In this document: piece by piece, positions 41,771-49,656 of the stretch
How positions within the stretch are numbered: position 1 is the stretch's first letter
Layout: the number at the start of each line of letters is the position of its first letter
Assembly: GCF_001439925.1 (NCBI RefSeq)
Contig: NZ_LMBV01000005.1
Coordinates: 62,001 to 126,000 of the forward strand
Origin: Peribacillus muralis
GTDB lineage: Bacteria; Bacillota; Bacilli; Bacillales; DSM-1321
Direction: 5' to 3'
DNA length: 64,000 bases
Position numbers and translations under genes: made by a program
The notes under the pieces: model-generated
Seen by the model: only the letters and a program-made list of their open reading frames with translations
The model's database searches: none
Told to the model about the DNA's origin: nothing

Positions 41771-42169
41771 ATGTTAGATACAGGATTATTGATAATTCGA
41801 TTGGTGATTGGTTTGACTTTCGTTGGGCATGGAGCTCAAAAATTATTCGGTTGGTTCGGCGGTTATGGCCTTAAAGGAACAGGCGGTTGGATGGAGTCAA
41901 TCGGTATTAAACCGGGGGTATTCGCGGCTGGGATGGCTGGATTGGTAGAGTTATTAGGCGGAATCGCTTTTGCAGTAGGTTTGTTTACTCCGATAGCGGC
42001 AATCTTGCTTTCCCTAACTATGGTAATGGCTATCGTTAAAGTACACGGTCAAAATGGTTTTTGGAGTACTTCTAATGGTTATGAATTCAATCTTATTCTC
42101 ATCGCTGTGTTCGTCGGAGTTGCATTGATTGGTGCCGGACAATATTCAATTGATGCGCTTCTACAATAA
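41771..42169 (+). CDS. DoxX family membrane protein
   Basis: A 132-residue protein with four helices. LLIIRLVIGLTFVGHGAQKLFGWFGGYGLKGTGGWMESIGIKPG is the DoxX N-terminal pattern, and the rest (AGLVELLGGIAFAVGLFTPI, AILLSLTMVMAIVKVHGQNG) completes the fold. DoxX proteins relate to quinone handling and to redox or thiol stress; several Bacillus members (CatD/YfiD type) are induced by quinones. A MarR operator lies 40 bases upstream and AGGTAATAAC precedes the ATG. Exact function here is unknown. Confidence 0.92.
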   Translation: MLDTGLLIIRLVIGLTFVGHGAQKLFGWFGGYGLKGTGGWMESIGIKPGVFAAGMAGLVELLGGIAFAVGLFTPIAAILLSLTMVMAIVKVHGQNGFWSTSNGYEFNLILIAVFVGVALIGAGQYSIDALLQ

Positions 42170-42259
42170 TTAAAATGTCGCTTCTTAACGAGAAAAGATA
42201 TTTCAAAACGAAGACTGAAAGAACAAAGTGATTAAAATGAAGGAAGGAGATGAACATCT

Positions 42260-42493
42260 ATGAAATGGTTGGAAACAATCTTGTTTTCTTTCGTGACATC
42301 CATTATTGTTACAATCCCGTTAGCGTTTGTACTGACAGCCTACAATCTTGGCTTCACAGATATATTTCTTAAAGCTTATCTGACCAATTCGTTAATTGCG
42401 GTAATTGTATCTACCCCAGCCTCATTGATTGCCGCGCCGTTAACAGTAAAGATTATGCGTGGAATCTTTCCTAAGAAGAAGCAAACCCAATGA
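42260..42493 (+). CDS. DUF2798-like small membrane protein
   Basis: A 77-residue protein with two helices (LFSFVTSIIVTIPLAFVLTA and LTNSLIAVIVSTPASLIAAPL) joined by YNLGFTDIFLKA, and a basic tail after IMRGIFPKK. The pattern fits the DUF2798 family, whose members often stand beside MarR regulators. Function is unknown. It follows doxX by 90 bases and precedes a T-rich terminator, so it is probably the last gene of the marR-controlled unit. A GGAAGGAGATG site is upstream. Confidence 0.8.
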   Translation: MKWLETILFSFVTSIIVTIPLAFVLTAYNLGFTDIFLKAYLTNSLIAVIVSTPASLIAAPLTVKIMRGIFPKKKQTQ

Positions 42494-42522
42494 ACTGCAC
42501 ATCCACTCAAAAAAACGAACAG

Positions 42523-42553
42523 CGCTTCCCGTTAAGGGGGGCGTTTTTTTTTT
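42523..42553 (+). terminator. Terminator of the marR-doxX-DUF2798 unit
   Basis: CGCTTCCC pairs with GGGGGGCG (two wobbles) with loop GTTAA, then ten T. Confidence 0.85.
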
Positions 42554-42744
42554 GCTTTAATATTGACCTAGCGCGCTAGTATGTAATTTGTCGAAGCGAC
42601 GATCTGCAAAACTACACTCGCCGTACAAGTGGATTATGAATTTTTTTGTTAATATATAGATTAATTGGAATTTTTGATAGAATAGTAGATAGCAAAAAAC
42701 CTACTAGAATGAAACGATTGGTTTTATAAAAGGAAGTGTAAGTA

Positions 42745-43569
42745 GTGATTAATCAACATTTACGTGCAGACTGTGAGAATTGTTTCGGTTTGTGCTGTGT
42801 AGCTTTACCTTATGCAAAGTCTGCTGATTTTGCATTCGATAAAGAAGGAGGTACTCCATGTTCAAACCTGCAATCAGATTATCGTTGCGGCATCCATAAA
42901 AATCTCAGAGAGAAAGGATTTCGAGGCTGCACGGTATATGAATGCTTCGGTGCCGGGCAAAAGGTATCTCAACTCACTTATGATGGAAACGATTGGAGGA
43001 ACAATCCAGCGTCAGCAAAGGAAATGTTCGATGTATTTCCTATCATGCAACAACTGCATGAAATGCTTTGCTACTTACATGAAGCACTGAATTTAGCTGA
43101 TGCGAAACCTCTTCATCGAGACTTGCAGGCTGCTTTTGAAGATACGGAAAATCTCACCAAGCAAAGCCCAAAGTCTATCCTGGACCTTAATGTAACAGCT
43201 CATCGAGCGATCGTTAACGATTTACTTCTGCGCACAAGTGAACTGGTACGTGCAAAGGTTTCATTCAAGAAAAACCCAAAAAAACAAAACAAGATCGGTA
43301 GGGGTAGTGACCTTATCGGTGCAAAATTGCGTGGTGCTGACCTTAGGGGAGCTAACCTTAGAGGAGCTTTGTTGATCGCATCCGACCTCAGTGAAGCGGA
43401 CATGAGAATGACCGATCTTATCGGAGCAGATTTCAGGGACGCTGATTTAAGCGGTGCCGATCTTACTGGAAGTTTCTTTATCACACAAGCACAAGTCAAC
43501 TCGGCCAAAGGAGATATGAAAACCAAATTACCGCCACCACTAAGCATACCCGATCATTGGAGGCAGTAA
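42745..43569 (+). CDS. Cysteine-rich (YkgJ-like) plus pentapeptide-repeat protein
   Basis: A 274-residue soluble fusion. The N-terminus has eight cysteines in about 60 residues: C10-x2-C13-x3-C17-C18, then C39, C48, C62 and C67. This resembles the zinc- or iron-chelating YkgJ-type cluster. Residues 70-180 are helical. Residues about 190-250 form a right-handed pentapeptide solenoid: LIGAKLRGADLRGANLRGAL, SDLSEADMRMTDLIGADFRD, ADLSGADLTGSF. Such solenoids often mimic nucleic acid or scaffold proteins, while the function of this domain pairing is unknown to me. GTG 42745 is weakly supported by AAGGAAGTG. It stands alone between two terminators. Confidence 0.85.
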   Translation: MINQHLRADCENCFGLCCVALPYAKSADFAFDKEGGTPCSNLQSDYRCGIHKNLREKGFRGCTVYECFGAGQKVSQLTYDGNDWRNNPASAKEMFDVFPIMQQLHEMLCYLHEALNLADAKPLHRDLQAAFEDTENLTKQSPKSILDLNVTAHRAIVNDLLLRTSELVRAKVSFKKNPKKQNKIGRGSDLIGAKLRGADLRGANLRGALLIASDLSEADMRMTDLIGADFRDADLSGADLTGSFFITQAQVNSAKGDMKTKLPPPLSIPDHWRQ

Positions 43570-43610
43570 TAAAACTTGAACCAAATAATTGAATAACTAG
43601 CGAGTAAACG

Positions 43611-43641
43611 GGCGATTCTTCATTAGGAAGGATCGTCTTTT
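43611..43641 (+). terminator. Terminator of the pentapeptide-repeat gene
   Basis: GGCGATTCTTC pairs with GAAGGATCGTC (wobbles), loop ATTAG, then TTTT. Confidence 0.75.
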
Positions 43642-43672
43642 CAAATTGGGCGGAGAATTTTCATTTTTCCAT

Positions 43673-43703
43673 TTGACTCTGACGCTGCGTAATATTTTAA
43701 AGT
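43673..43703 (+). promoter_or_regulatory. MerR-type promoter with 19-base spacer
   Basis: TTGACT (43673-43678), 19-base spacer (43679-43697) and TAAAGT (43698-43703). The overlong spacer is the hallmark of promoters activated by MerR-family regulators through DNA twisting, and the next gene encodes one, so autoactivation is likely. Confidence 0.6.
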
Positions 43704-43737
43704 AATGGATAGCGAAAGGAGGTAGGAGGCAGTGGCG

Positions 43738-44469
43738 ATGAGAGTGAAAGAGCTAGCCGATTTAGTGGGCATTAGTGTGCGGACCCTGCATTATTATGAC
43801 GAGATCGGGTTATTATCGCCAGAGGAAATAACCGATGCAGGTTATCGCCTCTACTCGAATGATAATCTTGAGATGTTGCAGCAAATCCTGTTTTTCAGGG
43901 AACTTGGCATGCCTTTAAAGGAAATAAAACAAATGATAAGCAGCTCTTCGTTTGATAAACAAGAGGCGTTAAAGCAACATAAAAAAATGTTACTGGAGAA
44001 ACGAAGTCAGCTCGATAAATTAATTAAGACGGTCGAAAAATCGATTAAGCATATGAAAGGGGAAATTCAAATGACGAATAAGGAAAAATTCGAGGGATTT
44101 GACTTCAGTCAGAATCCATATGAAGAAGAAGCTCGCAAGCTTTGGGGAGATAAAGCTGTCGATGAGTCGAATGCCAAAGTGGCGGGCTTATCGAAAGACG
44201 CACAAAAAGCAGTTTCGGAAATTTATACAAAACTTGCATCGATTCGAACGGCTTCTCCTCGATCGGAGGAGGCACAGACAGCCATTAAAGAATGGTATGA
44301 TTGTTTGAACAATAACTTCGGAACCTACTCACTGGATGCTTTCAAAGGATTAGGGCAGATGTACGTGGATGATCAACGCTTCACCAAGAATATCGATCAA
44401 TATGGTGATGGCTTAGCTGCATTCATGTGTGAGGCGATGAAGCATTTTGCTGATGATAACCAAAAGTAG
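43738..44469 (+). CDS. MerR family regulator with TipAS domain (Mta/TipA-like)
   Basis: A 243-residue activator. The MerR HTH is at the N-terminus (MRVKELADLVGISVRTLHYYDEIGLLSPEEITDAGYRLYSNDN), followed by a long dimerising coiled coil (KQHKKMLLEKRSQLDKLIKTVEKSI). From about residue 108 a TipAS ligand-binding domain follows (GFDFSQNPYEEEARKLWGDKAVDES, then FGTYSLDAFKGLGQMYVDD and QYGDGLAAFMCEAMKHFADD). B. subtilis Mta and Streptomyces TipA of this type activate multidrug exporters and their own gene in response to drugs. ATG 43738 has AGGAGG eight bases upstream; GTG 43732 is an alternative. No exporter is adjacent. Confidence 0.92.
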   Translation: MRVKELADLVGISVRTLHYYDEIGLLSPEEITDAGYRLYSNDNLEMLQQILFFRELGMPLKEIKQMISSSSFDKQEALKQHKKMLLEKRSQLDKLIKTVEKSIKHMKGEIQMTNKEKFEGFDFSQNPYEEEARKLWGDKAVDESNAKVAGLSKDAQKAVSEIYTKLASIRTASPRSEEAQTAIKEWYDCLNNNFGTYSLDAFKGLGQMYVDDQRFTKNIDQYGDGLAAFMCEAMKHFADDNQK

Positions 44470-44495
44470 GGATTCCTTGACCAGAAGGCGAAAAA

Positions 44496-44530
44496 GTGGC
44501 GGAAGTCTACAAACTTCCGCCACTTTTTTT
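44496..44530. terminator. Bidirectional terminator after the MerR gene
   Basis: GTGGCGGAAGT and ACTTCCGCCAC are perfect arms with loop CTACAA, flanked by A5 and T7, between convergent genes. Confidence 0.92.
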
Positions 44531-44548
44531 AAAGCCTTCATTAATCCT

Positions 44549-45763
44549 TTATATTCTTGTATCTGGAATGATTTGTGTCGACGCTTCGAATAGGTCTTCA
44601 CGTTTACCTGTTAAAGGTGGATAAATGACCGCTTGATTAATATTCATTTTAATTTTTTTCGCTTCGGCACCTTGATATTGGGGAATTCGGTCCCAGCCAT
44701 TCGTAAATAAAGCGCCCCATGGACCTAAATCAAGGCAAGTGACATATTGTTCTTGCTTGTAAGGAATACCCTCAATTCCAAGTAAGTCGCACACAACGTT
44801 ATGGCCAGCGACTTTTCCTTGAGGCATGGCATGTTGGCAGGTCATCAATGCTACATGATTTTCATCTGTCATGGCAAGAGCTGTATCTCCAGCAGTGAAG
44901 ACGGACGATAATCCTTTTACTTTCAAATTTTCATCGACTGGTATACGTCCCAATTCATCCTTCTCTACAGGGAATTGTGCCGTCAATGGGCTTGCCTTCA
45001 CACCTGCAGACCAAATGGTTGTTAATGCAGAGATACGGCTTCCAGATTGTAAGGTCACTCCTTCTGAATCTATCGAACTCACTGTTTCATTTACATAGGT
45101 TTCAATATTCATCTCACGAAGAGCTTTTTCGACGATTGGGAGTGATTGTTCTCCCATGTCAGGAGCTACGGTAGCTGTTCTTTGCACGAGTATAACTCTT
45201 ACTTCCGCTTCTTTATTTTCTTTTTTAGCCACTTCTCTGAGGCGGCTGGTCATTTCCGAGGCAATCTCAATTCCAGTAAACCCGGCACCTACAACTACCG
45301 CGGTATACTTCCCTTCAACATTATCCAGGTCAACCAACCCATTGATATGATTATCAAGTTTGATGGCCTCCTGATATGTATCCGTAGAAAAACCATATTC
45401 TTGTAATCCAGTGAGGTTAGGAAGCACCAATTGACTGCCAGCAGCGAAGACTAAGCGGTCATACGCAAGCTCCATTTGCTGCTCTTTTTGATGGACCATC
45501 ACTTTTTTTCCTTCTGTATCAATTGTTCCTACTTCCCCTTCAATGAAGCGAACGCCAACCGGATCCAAAACTTCGCTTAACGAGATTCTTAAATTTTGTG
45601 GATTTTGTTCGTAAAAGCGTGGACGGACGCCAAAATAAGGATCTCTGTTTATTAAAACCACTTCCACTTGTTCTCTTTGTAGTTCGTGCAATTGTCGTGC
45701 TGCACTTATTGCACTCCACACACCTGCAAAGCCTCCACCAATAATCACGATTCTTTTCATCAT
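44549..45763 (-). CDS. NDH-2-like NAD(P)/FAD-dependent oxidoreductase
   Basis: A 404-residue flavoprotein of the type II NADH dehydrogenase family. The FAD motif is RIVIIGGGFAGVWSAISAA (residues 3-21), the NAD(P) motif is VVVGAGFTGIEIASEM (about 160), and VFTAGDTALAMTDENHVALMTCQHAMPQGKVAGHNV is the second FAD contact. The sequence lacks an obvious C-terminal membrane helix, so it is a peripheral or soluble member. It may transfer electrons from NADH to quinone or to another acceptor. ATG 45763 follows AAGGAGG. Operator-like AGACA-N5-TATCT upstream matches a site before the adjacent Rrf2 gene, indicating joint control. Confidence 0.9.
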   Translation of the reverse strand: MMKRIVIIGGGFAGVWSAISAARQLHELQREQVEVVLINRDPYFGVRPRFYEQNPQNLRISLSEVLDPVGVRFIEGEVGTIDTEGKKVMVHQKEQQMELAYDRLVFAAGSQLVLPNLTGLQEYGFSTDTYQEAIKLDNHINGLVDLDNVEGKYTAVVVGAGFTGIEIASEMTSRLREVAKKENKEAEVRVILVQRTATVAPDMGEQSLPIVEKALREMNIETYVNETVSSIDSEGVTLQSGSRISALTTIWSAGVKASPLTAQFPVEKDELGRIPVDENLKVKGLSSVFTAGDTALAMTDENHVALMTCQHAMPQGKVAGHNVVCDLLGIEGIPYKQEQYVTCLDLGPWGALFTNGWDRIPQYQGAEAKKIKMNINQAVIYPPLTGKREDLFEASTQIIPDTRI

Positions 45764-45792
45764 AAATTCCTCCTTATAATTATATATATAAT

Positions 45793-45807
45793 AGACAACT
45801 GTTATCT
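45793..45807. promoter_or_regulatory. Candidate Rrf2 operator before the oxidoreductase
   Basis: AGACA-ACTGT-TATCT, an imperfect inverted repeat (arms AGACA/TATCT, one mismatch), about 30 bases before the oxidoreductase start. A matching site stands before the Rrf2 gene. Confidence 0.55.
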
Positions 45808-45868
45808 GCAATTAGGAGTAAAAAAATGTCAGGAGTGTAGCATTGGAACGAAGGTTCCGTTGCTACAA

Positions 45869-46369
45869 TTATCGACGATTTAATGCTTCCCGAAACCAGT
45901 TGACTCCTTCTTCATGTTGGTCCTTCTGTTTGGATAGTATCGTTTCATTCAACCAGGCAATGGTTTTACTCTTAAGATGTTCACGCATCAATTCCTCAGC
46001 TTCGAGCATGACTACATTGATTGTACAAGGTGCACAGCTCTTAGGATCGTTTTCTTTTCCTTCAAGCAAGATGCATTTTTGCCTTATTTCTGCACATTGA
46101 AAAAAAGGCTGAGTTCCTTCGATTGCTGCGATAACATCCCAAAAATTAATTTTGCTCGGTTGTTTAGCTAATTCATAGCCGCCTTTAACACCAGGCATGG
46201 AACGTACGATACCTGCCTTTTTTAATTTTGTGAATATCTTGGAAAGGTATGTTTCGGAAACGCCTTGAAATGTTGCCAATTCCTTAACTCCAATAGTTGT
46301 CCCGGAAGGAGAATCAACAAAGTAAGTCAAACAATGAAGCGCATATTCCACTCCTATACTGAATTGCAA
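45869..46369 (-). CDS. Rrf2 family transcriptional regulator
   Basis: A 166-residue regulator. The winged HTH reads MQFSIGVEYALHCLTYFVDS, then TTIGVKELATFQGVSETYLSKIFTKLKKAGIVRSMPGVKGGYELAK, the standard Rrf2 pattern. The middle carries cysteines in FFQCAEIRQKCILLEG and KSCAPC, a number and spacing compatible with an Fe-S cluster or redox sensing as in NsrR/IscR relatives. TTG 46369 has AGGAGG eight bases upstream. A palindrome with the same half-sites lies before this gene and before the oxidoreductase, 60 bases downstream of its stop. It probably controls both in response to a redox or nitrosative signal. Confidence 0.9.
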   Translation of the reverse strand: MQFSIGVEYALHCLTYFVDSPSGTTIGVKELATFQGVSETYLSKIFTKLKKAGIVRSMPGVKGGYELAKQPSKINFWDVIAAIEGTQPFFQCAEIRQKCILLEGKENDPKSCAPCTINVVMLEAEELMREHLKSKTIAWLNETILSKQKDQHEEGVNWFREALNRR

Positions 46370-46389
46370 GAAAATTACCTCCTATTACA

Positions 46390-46404
46390 GATACGCTTTA
46401 TCTA
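46390..46404. promoter_or_regulatory. Candidate Rrf2 autoregulatory operator
   Basis: AGATA-CGCTT-TATCT, perfect 5-5-5 inverted repeat, 20 bases upstream of the Rrf2 start; overlaps the probable promoter. Confidence 0.6.
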
Positions 46405-46442
46405 TAATTAAAGGTACCTTATTATGTGATTTCTGTCAAATG

Positions 46443-46470
46443 AAAAAAGAGATCATAGAAATGATCTCTT
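46443..46470 (-). terminator. Terminator of cutC
   Basis: AGAGATCAT and ATGATCTCT with loop AGAA; on the minus strand it is followed by TTTTTT (A run 46443-46448). Confidence 0.88.
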
Positions 46471-46481
46471 CTAGCTGAATG

Positions 46482-47165
46482 TCATCCATTTTTGAGCAAG
46501 TTTACGATTTCTTTCGCTTTCTCTACTTGAACACCCTCAATGAGACTGTTATTTTTCCGCACGGCCGTGCCGAAATGATAGTGACCGGTTTTCAGTTCGG
46601 AATCGATAGAAAGGATGTTATCCTTATTTAAGCCGCTTCCAACCAGTATCGCGATGTGGCCGCACGCTGCTTTCATTTGTTGAATCGTTTTCATGCGGCT
46701 TGGTAGATCCCCATGTCCTCCTGAAGTCAAAATCGTTGTAATTTCTGGATAAGGTGACAGCATTTCAGCTGATTGGATTGGGTCGGGCGTATCGTCGATG
46801 GCTCGGTGGAACGTAATCTCCAAGCCGGAGCATTCCGCCAAGAGTTCTTTTAAATAAGATCGATTGATTTCATTTTTGTCATTTAGAGCACCTAGTACGA
46901 CCCCGTTCGCTCCAAGCGTCCGTATGATCCGGATATCGTTTTTCATGATGTCGAGGTCTCTTTCTGAATAACAAAACGATTGGCTATGCGGCCTTACCAT
47001 CACGTTGACTGGTATCTTTACTGAATGGACGACAGCTTCTATCAGGGCGTGGCTCGGAGTTAATCCCCCCTCGGCCAAAGAACTGACAAGCTCGATTCTG
47101 TCTGCGCCCGATTGTTCGATTACAATCGCATCTTCTATCGTTGTGGCAATGAATTCAATGTACAT
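46482..47165 (-). CDS. cutC: CutC family copper homeostasis protein
   Basis: A 227-residue TIM-barrel protein. YIEFIATTIEDAIVIEQSGADRIELVSSLAEGGLTPS is the CutC N-terminus, followed by VKIPVNVMVRPHSQSFCYSERDLDIM and LEITFHRAIDD, where the conserved FHRA(F/I)D motif is present, and ILTSGGHGDLPSR. CutC has been linked to copper tolerance, but its biochemical role is debated. ATG 47165 has AGGAAAGG upstream; an in-frame TTG at 47189 gives a less usual start. It is transcribed alone. Confidence 0.93.
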   Translation of the reverse strand: MYIEFIATTIEDAIVIEQSGADRIELVSSLAEGGLTPSHALIEAVVHSVKIPVNVMVRPHSQSFCYSERDLDIMKNDIRIIRTLGANGVVLGALNDKNEINRSYLKELLAECSGLEITFHRAIDDTPDPIQSAEMLSPYPEITTILTSGGHGDLPSRMKTIQQMKAACGHIAILVGSGLNKDNILSIDSELKTGHYHFGTAVRKNNSLIEGVQVEKAKEIVNLLKNG

Positions 47166-47357
47166 TGGATTGTCCTTTCCTGGATGCAAGAGTTATAAGA
47201 TTATTAAATCCAATAGCACCAGTAAAGTCAACCTGATCGGAAATCGGCAAGCGGACTATTTCTTTATTAATTATGAAACGAAATGAACATTCAAACGTAT
47301 AAAAACTAGAACATAAGAAAGGTAAAGAGGACTATCATCATGACGGAGGTTATTTAA

Positions 47358-47624
47358 TTGGATAAAGAAGCTAAGGAAGTAACGAAATCTAGGTTTTACA
47401 AAATAGGAATGGCTTTCTTGATCATTTCCCTTCTCACCTGGATCATTCCGGTAATCGCTCCGTTTATGCCCTTTTCGGCTGCGGGCAAGGCGGGGGTAAT
47501 AACGGGCGCTATCGTATTCGCGGAGGTCATGTTTTGGGTGGGGGCGCTTTTGGTCGGCAAAGAAGTCGCTGCTAAATACAAAAGCTATCTAAACCCGAAA
47601 AACTGGCGAAAAGAAAAAGGGTGA
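47358..47624 (+). CDS. Small two-helix membrane protein (transporter suffix domain type)
   Basis: An 88-residue protein starting at TTG 47358 behind GGAGG. Two helices (FYKIGMAFLIISLLTWIIPV and GVITGAIVFAEVMFWVGALL) are joined by IAPFMPFSAAGKA, and the end is VGKEVAAKYKSYLNPKNWRKEK. This matches the small 'transporter suffix domain' proteins I recall from other bacteria, which occur alone or fused to transporters. Function unknown. Confidence 0.8.
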   Translation: MDKEAKEVTKSRFYKIGMAFLIISLLTWIIPVIAPFMPFSAAGKAGVITGAIVFAEVMFWVGALLVGKEVAAKYKSYLNPKNWRKEKG

Positions 47625-47863
47625 CATGAGGGAAGTGATCGACCGCTGATCAGGGAAAAATTCAGGTGCGGAACGCTTATTGCGTTTAGATACATTGGCC
47701 TGACCGTTACGACTTGAAATGGTAGTCCAAGGGCTTGTTTTATCCCAAAGAGACAGAGATATTTCCTTATTTGTTCGGATTGTTGCACTGGGGATATATA
47801 CTTTGTCTTTCATGTGAAATCGAGGAAAAACCGATACATACCGGATCATAACGGTGGCTGCAG

Positions 47864-47893
47864 GGCAAAGGGGAAATCACCCTTTGCCTTTTT
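47864..47893 (+). terminator. Terminator-like hairpin in the 47.6-48.0 kb gap
   Basis: GGCAAAGGG pairs with CCCTTTGCC around GAAATCA, followed by five T. It is 240 bases after the small membrane gene. Otherwise the 47625-47982 gap holds only a weak promoter region for the next gene; minus-strand open frames across it look like chance. Confidence 0.75.
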
Positions 47894-47982
47894 CCTTAAT
47901 TAGGGAATTTATCACTTGTAAGAAAATTACAAAACTGTAATATGAATAGTGTATAAATTTTGTTAAGGGGATGAGTGAAACA

Positions 47983-48444
47983 ATGAAGAAAATCGTTTTA
48001 TGTTTTTCATTATTAGCCGCTTTTTTAGTCGCTTTTGGCTCACTGGATTCATTAACGAGCAGAGCGTCAGCAGAAACCCACAGCTATGATGGGAAAAGTC
48101 CATACTATAACAATTGTGCGGATAGTGCCGTGACCAAGAAGTCCGTTAAGATTAATGCCAACGGAGCTACAGCTAATTTGGAGCTGAAATTCAGCACCAC
48201 ATGCAAAACGGCCTGGGCGAAGATCACGCTCAGCAGACCGGCTAAAGCGGATGGTGAAGCAACTGCATTGGTTGTTCGCAGCACAGATAATAAACAATAT
48301 CACTGTGCTTCTCCCGGAGGAAATGGTGAAATCAATAAAGGTCAAACGACATGCTATACCCCGATGGTGTATGATTTAGATCCGCGAAAAGCAAAAGCGG
48401 TCGGATATTGGCCTTACACAGCAGGTGAAACAGACTGGTATTAA
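47983..48444 (+). CDS. Secreted DUF2690 protein, copy 1
   Basis: A 153-residue secreted protein. The signal peptide MKKIVLCFSLLAAFLVAFGS ends near SRASA. The mature part has the DUF2690 pattern: HSYDGKSPYYNNCADSAVTKKS, LELKFSTTCKTAWAKITLSRP, an HCASPGG segment and QTTCYTPMVYDLDPRKA. Four cysteines (in YNNC, STTC, YHC, TTC) suggest two disulfides. Function is unknown. ATG 47983 starts the signal peptide, but the nearest purine-rich site (AAGGGG) is 13 bases upstream, and ATG 47971 directly abuts it. The next gene overlaps by one base and is a paralogue. Confidence 0.88.
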   Translation: MKKIVLCFSLLAAFLVAFGSLDSLTSRASAETHSYDGKSPYYNNCADSAVTKKSVKINANGATANLELKFSTTCKTAWAKITLSRPAKADGEATALVVRSTDNKQYHCASPGGNGEINKGQTTCYTPMVYDLDPRKAKAVGYWPYTAGETDWY

Positions 48445-48473
48445 TGATTTTTGAGTATGAGAGGATGAATGAA

Positions 48474-48953
48474 TTGAAAAATACATGTAAAATGATCGGT
48501 TTATCCATATTGATGACATTTTCGCTATTTATTCTCGAATTCATGGTCATCGGTAAGCATCAAGCATTGGCTGAAACTCATAGCTATGATGGAAAAAGCC
48601 CCACCTATAATAATTGTGCAGGCACAGCTGTAACGAAGGATAAAAAATGGATCGATTCCAATTCATACGTTGAATTGAAATTCAGCACTACTTGTAAAAC
48701 CGCCTGGGCGAAAGTCACTGTCACCCGTCCCGCCGTATATAATCATGAAGCGGATGCGAGGATCGTCCGCAGTACAGATGGGAAAGCCTATACGTGCGAA
48801 AGCTCCGGAGGCAATGGCGTTGTGAATAAGGGACAGACCTCATGTTATACTCCGATGGTATATGATTTGGATCCGCGCACAGCGCAAGCCCAGGGAATAC
48901 ATGCGATCCCTAATAGTGATGCGTATAATAAAGCGGTGACCATCTGGTTTTAA
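48474..48953 (+). CDS. Secreted DUF2690 protein, copy 2
   Basis: A 159-residue paralogue of the preceding gene, clearly a tandem duplication: ETHSYDGKSPTYNNCAGTAVTKD, VELKFSTTCKTAWAKVTVTRP and QTSCYTPMVYDLDPRTA match copy 1 and the four cysteines are conserved. The signal peptide is different (TCKMIGLSILMTFSLFILEF). I choose TTG 48474 because GAGG is nine bases upstream; in-frame ATGs at 48465 and 48444 are poorer, the latter overlapping the stop of copy 1. The C-terminus is longer (HAIPNSDAYNKAVTIWF), so the copies have diverged there. A terminator follows. Confidence 0.87.
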   Translation: MKNTCKMIGLSILMTFSLFILEFMVIGKHQALAETHSYDGKSPTYNNCAGTAVTKDKKWIDSNSYVELKFSTTCKTAWAKVTVTRPAVYNHEADARIVRSTDGKAYTCESSGGNGVVNKGQTSCYTPMVYDLDPRTAQAQGIHAIPNSDAYNKAVTIWF

Positions 48954-48971
48954 AAACAGCAAGCAGCAAGA

Positions 48972-48999
48972 AAGCATCCGAATGATCGGATGCTTTTTT
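48972..48999 (+). terminator. Terminator of the DUF2690 pair
   Basis: AAGCATCCGA and TCGGATGCTT with loop ATGA, followed by more T. Confidence 0.9.
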
Positions 49000-49535
49000 T
49001 AGTCATTTCCTCGATTTGCTGCTTCCAACTGAAGTAAATAATGCTTCATCTCCGTACCGCCGCGGTAACCGGTAATGGCGCCGTTCTTTCCGATTACCCG
49101 ATGGCAGGGCACTGTAATCAAGACAGGATTGGCGCCAATCGCCGTGCCGACCGCCCTAACGGCTGTAGGTCTTTCGATGATTTGAGCGATATCCGAGTAT
49201 GAACAAGTCGTTCCATAGGGGATATGCTTCAGTGCGGCCCAAATTTCCTCTTGAAAGGGAGTTCCTTTTACATCTGCTGGAAATGAGAAAGTTTGCCGGG
49301 TTCCTTTGAGATAGTCTTGCAGTTCTTGTATATAAGGCCTTAATGCTTCTTCGTTTTCTGCAAGCTTGGCCTTTGGGAAGCGCTTTTGTATCCATGTGCT
49401 CAACTCCTGATACGTTTGTCCCGGTGAACCTACATAGCAAAGTCCTTTCTCCGTCTTGGCGATATATAATGGACCTTCCTCATACGGCAGGACTGACCAG
49501 TCAACGGTTTGCTCTTTACCACTCATCTTATTCAC
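48999..49535 (-). CDS. ogt: Methylated-DNA--protein-cysteine methyltransferase (Ogt/AdaB type)
   Basis: A 178-residue O6-alkylguanine-DNA alkyltransferase. The suicide cysteine lies in VLITVPCHRVIGKNGAITGYRGG (PCHRV), preceded by GTPFQEEIWAALKHIPYGTTCSYSDIAQIIERPTAVRAVGTAIGANP, the DNA-binding part. The protein transfers the methyl group from O6-methylguanine to itself once. It is divergent from the alkA gene with 120 bases between them, so the two form an alkylation-repair pair. No AdaA-type activator is present in the window. Confidence 0.95.
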   Translation of the reverse strand: MNKMSGKEQTVDWSVLPYEEGPLYIAKTEKGLCYVGSPGQTYQELSTWIQKRFPKAKLAENEEALRPYIQELQDYLKGTRQTFSFPADVKGTPFQEEIWAALKHIPYGTTCSYSDIAQIIERPTAVRAVGTAIGANPVLITVPCHRVIGKNGAITGYRGGTEMKHYLLQLEAANRGND

Positions 49536-49656
49536 ATCCCTTCGCGTACCTCACCTTTAGTATACAAGAAAGAGTAGATATGCAAACTAGACTATTTTAT
49601 TGTTAAAATAAGGAGAGGCGATATTCAGCTTAAAGTTGATTAGAGGAGGAGTATGA

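Noticed and set aside
47589..47849. Minus-strand 86-codon frame in the 47.6-48.0 kb gap
   Set aside because: No ribosome site, no recognisable protein features and partial overlap with the small membrane-protein gene.
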